A program made the position numbers and the translations under genes. Shown here one piece after another: positions 1-4,274 of a stretch of 5,873 nucleotides of DNA; the first letter of the stretch is position 1; every line of letters begins with the position of its first letter. The notes beneath the pieces were generated by a model, which saw only the letters and a program-made list of their open reading frames with translations, searched no databases and was not told the origin of the DNA. Source of the DNA: Firmicutes bacterium UBA4996 (lineage in GTDB: Bacteria > Bacillota > Limnochordia > Darwinibacteriales > Darwinibacteriaceae); the NCBI GenBank assembly GCA_002396805.1, contig DGYW01000043.1, positions 9,586 through 15,458 of the forward strand. Direction: 5' to 3'.

Positions 1-216
1 CAGGTCTTTCCGTTGCCAGATAGTCTTGAGAGCATCTTGCAGGGACCTGGCCGTAAATTCATTGTAGAAAGCAACTATACAGGACAATTAGAGGCTCTGA
101 TTGCTGCTCGTTTTGCTTGGAAACCTACTGGAAGCATTAGGCGTTATGATGGTCGCCCCATCAACGCTGAGTATATCCTAAATACGCTTCAGGGAGGTGT
201 GTGCAGTGGCGAATAG
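1..216 (+). CDS. 2-oxoacid:ferredoxin oxidoreductase, alpha subunit (C-terminal end only)
   Basis: Only the last 71 residues are present; the gene begins before the window. The reading frame is open from base 1 to the TAG at 214-216. The segment VESNYTGQLEAL followed about 20 residues later by RRYDGRPINAEYIL matches the usual C-terminus of KorA/PorA-type alpha subunits, in which a conserved N-x-x-GQ and a YDGRP stretch end the protein. With the beta subunit it would oxidatively decarboxylate a 2-oxoacid to an acyl-CoA and reduce ferredoxin in the cytoplasm. The last codons overlap the beta gene, which points to translational coupling in one operon. The missing N-terminus means the window cannot show whether a gamma domain is fused to it, nor settle the substrate (2-oxoglutarate, pyruvate or branched-chain acids). 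Confidence 0.88.
   Translation, partial: QVFPLPDSLESILQGPGRKFIVESNYTGQLEALIAARFAWKPTGSIRRYDGRPINAEYILNTLQGGVCSGE
191..198 (+). promoter_or_regulatory. Ribosome binding site deciding the beta-subunit start
   Basis: AGGGAGGT lies inside the end of the alpha gene and stands 7 bases before the GTG at 206. The in-frame GTG at 197 overlaps this site and cannot use it, so 206 is preferred as the start. Confidence 0.75.
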
Positions 217-1075
217 GGGTAGTGAATTTACTGTGTGCAAAGAGACTGCTTGGTGTCCCGGTTGTGGAAACTTTGGGATTATTCGCTCCCTCTCTCAAGC
301 CTTGCAAGATCTAGGGCTTAGGGAGAATGAAGTGCTCTATGTTTCAGGAATTGGGCAAGCGGGCAAGACACCCCATTATATTAAGGGGAATGTGCTAAAC
401 ACTTTGCATGGGCGGACTTTACCTACCGCAACGGGTGCGAAGCTTGCCAATGGTGATTTAACTGTGATTGCCATTGGGGGTGACGGTGACGGTTATGCAG
501 AAGGTGGTAATCATTTTCTCCATGCCATTCGCAAAAATGTGAACATCACCTACCTTGTACACGATAACCAAGTTTTTGGTTTGACCAAGGGGCAGGCGTC
601 ACCCCGTTCAGATCAAGGTATGGTTACCGGAACCACGCCTCAAGGTGTAGAAAACGAGGCTTTTAATCCACTAGCAACCGCCATCACACTTAATGGTGGC
701 TTTGTAGCTAGGAGTTACGCCGGAGATCAAACCCATCTGACTAGAACGATCAAAGCGGCTATTGAACACGAAGGCTTTGCTTTGGTTGATATCCTACAAC
801 CTTGCGTGACTTTTAATAAGATTAACACCTACCAATTTTATCGCCAGCGCGTGTATGATTTGGATCAAGAGGAAGGGTACGATCGAACGGATCGGCAAGG
901 GGCTTGGGCTAAAACCTGGGAGTGGGGTGACAGAATCCCCATCGGTATCTTCTATCAGGTGACAAGACCCACGCTGGAAGACCATTTTGTTTCGATTCTG
1001 GATCAGCCTCTCGTTAGGCAAGACTATGACACAAGGTTTGTGGGGCAGCTGATTGATCAGTTTAAAATTGGCTAA
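206..1075 (+). CDS. 2-oxoacid:ferredoxin oxidoreductase, beta subunit (TPP-binding)
   Basis: The protein has 289 residues from the GTG at 206, a normal size for the PorB/KorB family. It is the thiamine-pyrophosphate and Fe-S catalytic subunit that splits 2-oxoacids, working with the alpha chain encoded just upstream. WCPGCGN (residues 16-22) is the N-terminal family signature with two cluster cysteines (C17, C20). GGDGDGYAEGGNHF (91-104) is the Mg/TPP-binding motif. NQVFGLTKGQASP (121-133) and QPCVTFN (198-204, C200) are further hallmarks. The two-gene alpha-beta order suggests a KorAB-like two-subunit enzyme, but the substrate cannot be read from sequence. One oddity: in the GIGQAGKTPHYIKGN stretch (48-62) neither place where relatives carry the third cluster cysteine has one. 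C11 is an extra cysteine close to the signature. A terminator follows directly. Confidence 0.93.
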   Translation: MANRGSEFTVCKETAWCPGCGNFGIIRSLSQALQDLGLRENEVLYVSGIGQAGKTPHYIKGNVLNTLHGRTLPTATGAKLANGDLTVIAIGGDGDGYAEGGNHFLHAIRKNVNITYLVHDNQVFGLTKGQASPRSDQGMVTGTTPQGVENEAFNPLATAITLNGGFVARSYAGDQTHLTRTIKAAIEHEGFALVDILQPCVTFNKINTYQFYRQRVYDLDQEEGYDRTDRQGAWAKTWEWGDRIPIGIFYQVTRPTLEDHFVSILDQPLVRQDYDTRFVGQLIDQFKIG

Positions 1076-1087
1076 GTAGTAAAGATG

Positions 1088-1131
1088 AAACGGAGGATGC
1101 CTCCTCTTTAGAGGAGCAGTCCTCCGTTTTT
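1088..1131 (+). terminator. Intrinsic terminator of the oxidoreductase operon
   Basis: AAACGGAGGA (1088-1097) pairs with TCCTCCGTTT (1120-1129). Inside, CTCCTC (1101-1106) pairs with GAGGAG (1111-1116) around a TTTA loop. A run of five T (1127-1131) follows. The hairpin starts 12 bases after the beta stop codon. Confidence 0.85.
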
Positions 1132-1166
1132 GCGTTCTTTAACAGGACTTTCGGTATCGTCAGGCG

Positions 1167-1188
1167 AATCAATTAAACTAATCAATTA
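1167..1188 (+). repeat. Tandem AATCAATTA direct repeat upstream of the DUF2225 gene
   Basis: AATCAATTA occurs at 1167-1175 and again at 1180-1188, 13 bases apart. The second copy sits inside CTAAT-CA-ATTAG, an inverted repeat (1178-1189). The region lies between the preceding terminator and the next start, where a promoter must be. No good -35/-10 pair was found, so an operator role is only a guess; low-complexity AT sequence is the alternative. Confidence 0.35.
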
Positions 1189-1218
1189 GATTTAATAAAA
1201 AGTAAGGGAATGAGCAAA

Positions 1219-2313
1219 GTGGCAGCAAATCCTCTGCAGGCTTTTGACAGGGGCAAGGTTCTTTTTGCTCCTGGCGAACAAGCTTCCGCAGTATATCTAA
1301 TCTTAGACGGTACAGTGATTGCTTCTCAGGACGAGAAAGGCGTTTCTTTAGGACCAGGAGCTATTTTAGGCGATGTGGCTTTTTTCCAAGAACAGGAGCA
1401 TTTTTATGCTGCGGTCTGTGCCACTGATGTGAAGGCTATGGAAATGACCAAGGCTAATATTAAGGATGTCTTTGAGAAACAACCATTAATTGCCTGTTCA
1501 CTTTTGCGCGAGCTGGCCATGGCCGTACCTAAAGCTGGAGAGATGTACTTTGAGCAAGGCGTTGAACGACTAGATCGAGAGTCGGCTCCTTCTGGAGATG
1601 ATTTGCTTCCTGAGGGTCATCCCGTATTCACAGACCGGGTGCCTGCTTCCCATAATGAACTGCTTTTTGCTACTGACGTGACTTGTCCGATATGTCAGAC
1701 TCAGTTTTCGGCCATGAGAACTCGTATCTCGCGATTGCAGGCAGCTGAACATCGTCCCGACTTTAGGGCTGTTTATCGGAACTTTGAGCCAAACTTCTAC
1801 TATGTGTGGGTATGTCCCAATTGTCTTTTCGCTTATCCGGAGCGGCAATATGGGAGGATCCCTCAAAGTGCAATTAGACGTGGGCAAGCTTACTTAGAAG
1901 AAAATCCACCACGGAGTTCTTTTGTTTTTGATGGTCAAAGGACCCTCGATCAGGTGATTACTTCTTATTATTTAGCCCTTCAAACTTTTGAAATTGTTCG
2001 GGCTACACCTGAGCAATGGGCCAACTTGTGGCTTCGGTTAATGTGGATTTATGAGGATTTGGGAGAAAAAGCCCTCATGATCAAGGCAGCTGAAGAAGCT
2101 AGCAAACACTTTGCTGAGTCCATGTCTACGACATCTCGAAGTGCAGCGGGTGATCAACAGCTCTACATTATTATGGGTGAACTCGATTTGCGCTTGGGTA
2201 AAGGCGGTGAAGCTTTCCGCAATTTCCATGGTGCCGCGACCATGACCGGGGGGGATCCTCGTTATAAGCGGATGGCATCTGACCGAATTCAAGATTTACG
2301 GGATCGGCGATAG
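1219..2313 (+). CDS. CRP-like cyclic-nucleotide-binding-fold protein with C-terminal DUF2225 region
   Basis: This is a 364-residue protein with two parts. Residues about 5-97 resemble a CRP/cNMP-binding beta-roll: PGEQASAVYLILDGTV, then a glycine-rich turn and LGDVAFF (50-56) where the phosphate-binding cassette would be. The usual cassette Glu is Asp and the Arg is absent, so canonical cAMP binding is doubtful. No helix-turn-helix DNA-binding domain follows. Residues about 147-360 match DUF2225: TCPIC (C156, C159) and VCPNC (C199, C202) would form a zinc site, and the rest is helical, TPR-like. It is probably a cytoplasmic sensor or adaptor; its function is unknown. The start is uncertain. 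The ATG at 1210 has AAGGGA directly against it, while the GTG at 1219 has that site 9 bases upstream and is preferred. It appears to be transcribed alone between two terminators. Confidence 0.85.
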   Translation: MAANPLQAFDRGKVLFAPGEQASAVYLILDGTVIASQDEKGVSLGPGAILGDVAFFQEQEHFYAAVCATDVKAMEMTKANIKDVFEKQPLIACSLLRELAMAVPKAGEMYFEQGVERLDRESAPSGDDLLPEGHPVFTDRVPASHNELLFATDVTCPICQTQFSAMRTRISRLQAAEHRPDFRAVYRNFEPNFYYVWVCPNCLFAYPERQYGRIPQSAIRRGQAYLEENPPRSSFVFDGQRTLDQVITSYYLALQTFEIVRATPEQWANLWLRLMWIYEDLGEKALMIKAAEEASKHFAESMSTTSRSAAGDQQLYIIMGELDLRLGKGGEAFRNFHGAATMTGGDPRYKRMASDRIQDLRDRR

Positions 2314-2347
2314 AGATAGACGTCCAAGCAACATCAAAAGATTAATG

Positions 2348-2377
2348 AGCATCTTCCAAAATCGGAGGATGCTTTTT
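2348..2377 (+). terminator. Intrinsic terminator after the DUF2225 gene
   Basis: AGCATCTTCC (2348-2357) pairs with GGAGGATGCT (2364-2373) with one G-U pair, around the loop AAAATC. A run of five T (2373-2377) follows. Confidence 0.88.
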
Positions 2378-2388
2378 GTGATTAAGTT

Positions 2389-2417
2389 TTGGCTTGTGGG
2401 TACAGACTAACTATGAC
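2389..2417 (+). promoter_or_regulatory. Possible promoter for the small charged protein
   Basis: TTGGCT (2389-2394) and TATGAC (2412-2417) are separated by exactly 17 bases, and each matches four of six sigma-A consensus bases. Transcription would start near 2424, only a few bases before or at the ribosome site, so the leader would be unusually short. The support is weak. Confidence 0.25.
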
Positions 2418-2438
2418 ATTCTTGGAAGGAGTATTGTT

Positions 2439-2663
2439 ATGGCGGAGAAAAAGCAACCCGAGAAGAGGAAGAAGGGTGCCCAAAGTCTAGAACAACAACT
2501 AGAAGATACTAGGGAACGTATGGATGAGGCTCAAGATCGCTTGGAGATGAGCAACCTGCCTGAAGAAGAGCAAAGGAGGATAAGAGCGAAAAATAAACAT
2601 CGTGAAGAGATGATTGCTGGTTTAGAGAGTGAATTAGAGGATGGCTATAATCAAGAACCCTAA
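2439..2663 (+). CDS. Small highly charged, probably coiled-coil protein (unknown function)
   Basis: This is a 74-residue protein with 35 charged residues (16 Glu, 4 Asp, 7 Lys, 8 Arg). A basic N-terminus (residues 4-12) is followed by a long helix-forming stretch from about 16 to 68 with regular Leu/Met/Ile spacing, broken by NLP at 39-41. This looks like two short coiled-coil helices. There is no signal peptide or membrane segment, so it should be cytoplasmic. The ATG at 2439 is chosen because AAGGAG (2426-2431) lies 7 bases upstream; the frame is open further back to 2394, but without a ribosome site. It sits alone between a terminator and a strong hairpin. I do not recognise the family. 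The good ribosome site and separate unit argue that it is a real gene. Confidence 0.75.
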   Translation: MAEKKQPEKRKKGAQSLEQQLEDTRERMDEAQDRLEMSNLPEEEQRRIRAKNKHREEMIAGLESELEDGYNQEP

Positions 2664-2674
2664 CAAGCCGAAGG

Positions 2675-2699
2675 TGCCCCTGTCAACTCGACAGGGGTA
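2675..2699 (+). terminator. Strong hairpin after the small charged protein, probable terminator
   Basis: CCCCTGTC (2677-2684) pairs perfectly with GACAGGGG (2690-2697) around AACTC, extended by a G-U and a T-A pair. It lies 13 bases after the stop codon. There is no proper T tract behind it, so it is an atypical terminator or an mRNA-stabilising 3' end. Confidence 0.55.
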
Positions 2700-2728
2700 G
2701 TTCGTCTGTAATATGTATAATTATGGAA

Positions 2729-2757
2729 AGGTTTGGAACAATATAGGTGATGGGTAT
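2729..2757 (+). promoter_or_regulatory. Possible alternative-sigma (sigma-B-like) promoter of secreted protein A
   Basis: AGGTTTGG (2729-2736), a 15-base spacer and GGGTAT (2752-2757) resemble the general-stress sigma-B consensus known from Bacillus (RGGxTTRA, about 14 bases, GGGTAT). A perfect TATAAT at 2716-2721 is an alternative -10 box but has no acceptable -35 partner. Whether the host encodes such a sigma factor is unknown. Confidence 0.3.
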
Positions 2758-2772
2758 AAGAAGACCCTACAC

Positions 2773-2782
2773 AACAATTGTT
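2773..2782. promoter_or_regulatory. Perfect palindrome AACAATTGTT before the ribosome site of protein A
   Basis: This is a 10-base perfect inverted repeat ending one base before the AGGAGG ribosome site (2784-2789). It could be a repressor operator; chance is also possible for a short AT-rich palindrome. Confidence 0.3.
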
Positions 2783-2797
2783 CAGGAGGCGGAAAGT

Positions 2798-3298
2798 ATG
2801 AAAAAGGTATTTGTCTTAGTCTTGCTGCTGCTGATGGTGTTGAGCAGCGGGGTGTTGGCGGGTTCAGAAGCTAGTGGTGCCAAAAGGGTGGATGGGCAAA
2901 TAGGCATTGAGTTGAAAGTATTACCTTATGTTGAAGTGATTGTTCCGATCCAGGAGTTAGAGTTTGAAGTGGCCGGCAATGGTCAAAATCTGAAGAAGAC
3001 TGTTCAGGTTGGCGTTAAGTCTAACTGTTCCCTCAAAGTGACTATCGTTTCTAAGGGGTTTCATCTAGGAGACGATCCGTACGATTTGCTGAACAAATTT
3101 GTTTTGTACAAAATGGACGGGAAAGAACTAACGCCTGGAACAGATATGGAATGGTCAGTGGTACGTGATAAAGAGGGCATTAATGTAAGTTACCCGGTAG
3201 AGTTCTGGCTAAATTACCAACCCGGGCAAGAATGGTACGAAGTCTTTGCGGACACGTACACAGACACGATTGCGTGGACAGTGGAAGCTTTAGATTAA
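2798..3298 (+). CDS. Secreted protein A, probable beta-sandwich (unknown function)
   Basis: This is a 166-residue protein. MKK followed by a hydrophobic stretch (4-20) and VLAG is a Sec signal peptide, probably cut near residue 21 or 22. The mature part alternates hydrophobic and polar residues as in beta strands (for example 35-58, 68-84, 129-139). The C-terminus VEFWLNYQ...WYEVFADTY...IAWTVEA resembles the end of protein B at 3698 (VEFDFQF...WENIAQIY...ILLTVIP), and KKTVQVGV aligns with its KKRVVTAT, so the two look like distant paralogues. The ATG at 2798 has AGGAGG 8 bases upstream and starts the signal peptide cleanly; the frame is open back to 2747 but that start has no ribosome site. 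It is transcribed alone, with a terminator after it. The family is not recognised. A surface or envelope component is inferred from the signal peptide and from its paralogue's secretin neighbour. Confidence 0.85.
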   Translation: MKKVFVLVLLLLMVLSSGVLAGSEASGAKRVDGQIGIELKVLPYVEVIVPIQELEFEVAGNGQNLKKTVQVGVKSNCSLKVTIVSKGFHLGDDPYDLLNKFVLYKMDGKELTPGTDMEWSVVRDKEGINVSYPVEFWLNYQPGQEWYEVFADTYTDTIAWTVEALD

Positions 3299-3309
3299 TA
3301 ACTGAGACT

Positions 3310-3335
3310 GGGGAGCACTATGCTCCCCGATTTTT
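3310..3335 (+). terminator. Intrinsic terminator after secreted protein A
   Basis: GGGGAGCA (3310-3317) pairs perfectly with TGCTCCCC (3321-3328) around a CTA loop, followed two bases later by five T (3331-3335). Confidence 0.92.
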
Positions 3336-3357
3336 GATTTGGCCCTCGGAACACCCG

Positions 3358-3386
3358 TTGAAATCTTGGGGCAAACATGCTATACT
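3358..3386 (+). promoter_or_regulatory. Sigma-A promoter of tRNA-Arg
   Basis: TTGAAA (3358-3363), a 17-base spacer and TATACT (3381-3386) fit the housekeeping consensus. A TG one base before the -10 box (3378-3379) makes it an extended -10 promoter. Transcription would begin near 3393, just before the tRNA. Confidence 0.85.
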
Positions 3387-3396
3387 AAATTAACTC

Positions 3397-3472
3397 GGGC
3401 CCGTAGCTCAGGGGATAGAGCAACGGTTTCCTAAACCGTGTGTCGGACGTTCGATTCGTCTCGGGCCCGCCA
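3397..3472 (+). tRNA. tRNA-Arg (anticodon CCU)
   Basis: This is a complete 76-base cloverleaf with encoded CCA. The acceptor stem is GGGCCCG (3397-3403) with CGGGCCC (3462-3468), discriminator G at 3469 and CCA at 3470-3472. The D stem is GCTC/GAGC (3406-3409, 3418-3421). The anticodon stem ACGGT/ACCGT (3423-3427, 3435-3439) holds the loop TTCCTAA, with anticodon CCT at 3430-3432. The variable loop has five bases. The T stem GGACG/CGTCT closes the loop TTCGATT (3450-3456). It reads AGG codons. No base is missing or mismatched in the stems apart from one G-U pair in the T stem. Confidence 0.97.
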
Positions 3473-3483
3473 TTCAACCGTAT

Positions 3484-3529
3484 AAAAACCCTATCGCAAC
3501 TGGTTATTCCGACAGTCGAGAGGGTTTTT
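3484..3529 (+). terminator. Terminator after tRNA-Arg (possibly bidirectional)
   Basis: AAAAACCCT (3484-3492) pairs with AGGGTTTTT (3521-3529). The stem continues inward through TCG/CGA (3494-3496, 3517-3519) and ACTG/CAGT (3499-3502, 3513-3516). The A run on the left and T run on the right would let it work from either side. Confidence 0.85.
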
Positions 3530-3531
3530 GT

Positions 3532-3681
3532 AATATTATGGTCAACTGAAAAGAAAATTTAGCCTGTGCTCCTCGCAACAATAAAGGGGTACGGGCTATT
3601 TTTATGTCCAGGAGATAATATTAATCTTTGCATAAAAGCAAAATTAATGAATAAAAGGCAACTCCTGGGAAATATTATGGT
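3532..3681 (+). repeat. 11-base direct repeat AATATTATGGT bracketing the protein B leader
   Basis: AATATTATGGT occurs at 3532-3542 and identically at 3671-3681, enclosing 128 bases of structured non-coding sequence. It could be a target-site duplication around a small inserted element, paired protein sites or chance in AT-rich DNA. No transposase or long terminal inverted repeats are seen. Confidence 0.4.
3560..3603 (+). terminator. Terminator-like hairpin in the leader of secreted protein B
   Basis: TAGCCTGTGCTCC (3560-3572) pairs along its full length with GGGGTACGGGCTA (3586-3598), including three G-U pairs, around a 13-base loop. Five T follow (3599-3603). No gene ends just before it, because the tRNA already has its own terminator. 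It may therefore be an attenuator of the downstream operon, or the end of a short RNA. Confidence 0.6.
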
Positions 3682-3690
3682 TAGAGGGGG
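3608..3690 (+). promoter_or_regulatory. Structured 5' leader of secreted protein B, possible RNA switch
   Basis: CCAGGAG (3608-3614) pairs perfectly with CTCCTGG (3662-3668). Between them, ATTAAT-C-TTTGC (3620-3631) pairs with GCAAA-ATTAAT (3638-3648) around ATAAAA with one bulged C. CTCCT (3662-3666) could instead pair with AGGGG in the ribosome site of protein B (GAGGGGG, 3684-3690), so the two folds exclude each other. The pairings are seen in the sequence; a regulatory switch is inference. It does not match a riboswitch class I know. Confidence 0.4.
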
Positions 3691-3697
3691 TACGCAA

Positions 3698-4225
3698 ATG
3701 AGGGGTTTGCTATTTGGTATCCTGGTTCTTAGTCTGATATTAATTGCGGGGGGAGTGGTGTTAGCCAACGAACGTGCCTGCATTCCAGTCACCGCGAGGA
3801 TTCCGCAAATGATCATCATGGAACTAGATGCCACGGATTTGGTTTTTGATGAAGAAGATTTTGATTTTATTTTGGGTTCGGCTTACTTAACTAAAGCGGG
3901 AGTCATGGCCACAAAAAAACGTGTAGTTACCGCTACGATTTCTGGGAATGTCCCTTATACGTTGTTGATTTCCGCCCCTGAAGAGTACCTTGTGGGGGCG
4001 AGTGAAGGGGTCATTCATGTTTCCCAACTTAAATGGCGGTTGTCCGATTCGGACGACGATGGAGATGGGTGGCAGTCCATTACTTTAGAGAGGATGCCAG
4101 TGAAAAGTGGGCCACCGGGAACACTAGAGGTGGAATTTGACTTTCAGTTTATTGCCTTCTGGGAAAACATTGCCCAGATCTATAAGGGAGAAATTTTGCT
4201 CACCGTAATTCCGGATGGTTCATAG
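3698..4225 (+). CDS. Secreted protein B, paralogue-like to protein A, heads the secretin operon (unknown function)
   Basis: This is a 175-residue protein. The hydrophobic stretch 3-22 and VVLAN form a Sec signal peptide cut near residue 23. The mature part is beta-rich (28-43, 72-91, 143-152, 164-171). A strongly acidic patch DATDLVFDEEDFDF (44-57) and DSDDDGDG (117-124) look able to bind calcium, but no EF-hand or dockerin repeat is complete. The C-terminus resembles that of protein A. The ATG at 3698 has GAGGGGG 7 bases upstream; the frame is open back to 3566, but that stretch overlaps the hairpin-forming leader and has no ribosome site. The secretin gene follows 49 bases later, so a shared transcript and an envelope role are likely. 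The family is not recognised; a minor fibre or pore-associated subunit is one possibility. Confidence 0.83.
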   Translation: MRGLLFGILVLSLILIAGGVVLANERACIPVTARIPQMIIMELDATDLVFDEEDFDFILGSAYLTKAGVMATKKRVVTATISGNVPYTLLISAPEEYLVGASEGVIHVSQLKWRLSDSDDDGDGWQSITLERMPVKSGPPGTLEVEFDFQFIAFWENIAQIYKGEILLTVIPDGS

Positions 4226-4261
4226 TATTGCAGAAGGACTATAAACATACGTTCCACAAGT

Positions 4262-4268
4262 GGAGGGG
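4262..4268 (+). promoter_or_regulatory. Ribosome binding site supporting the TTG start of the secretin
   Basis: GGAGGGG stands 6 bases before the TTG at 4275. No in-frame ATG lies nearby, and translation from the TTG gives a clean signal peptide beginning MNKR. Confidence 0.75.
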
Positions 4269-4274
4269 TAAAAA

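Noticed and set aside
794..1021. Minus-strand open frame inside the beta-subunit gene; similar ones at 1570-1887, 2038-2292 and 3559-3834
   Set aside because: All overlap supported + strand genes or the protein B leader, and their translations show no family motif.
1138..1209. Sigma-A promoter for the DUF2225 gene
   Set aside because: AT-rich candidates such as TTTAAT at 1191-1196 have no acceptable -35 box at the right distance.
2394..2438. Upstream GTG-type start for the small charged protein
   Set aside because: No ribosome site; AAGGAG fits only the ATG at 2439.
2747..2797. Upstream start for secreted protein A
   Set aside because: It would put 17 residues before the signal peptide and has no ribosome site; AGGAGG fits the ATG at 2798.
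3397..3472. tRNA-Arg as an integration site of a genomic island covering the secretin operon
   Set aside because: No integrase gene, and no second copy of the tRNA 3' end was found in the window. The idea stays open beyond the window.
3566..3697. 44-codon N-terminal extension of secreted protein B
   Set aside because: It begins inside the terminator-like hairpin, has no ribosome site and would bury the signal peptide. The ATG at 3698 has a good site.
3541..3697. Known riboswitch (for example c-di-GMP class I) before protein B
   Set aside because: The characteristic conserved core sequences of that class were not found; only generic stems are present.
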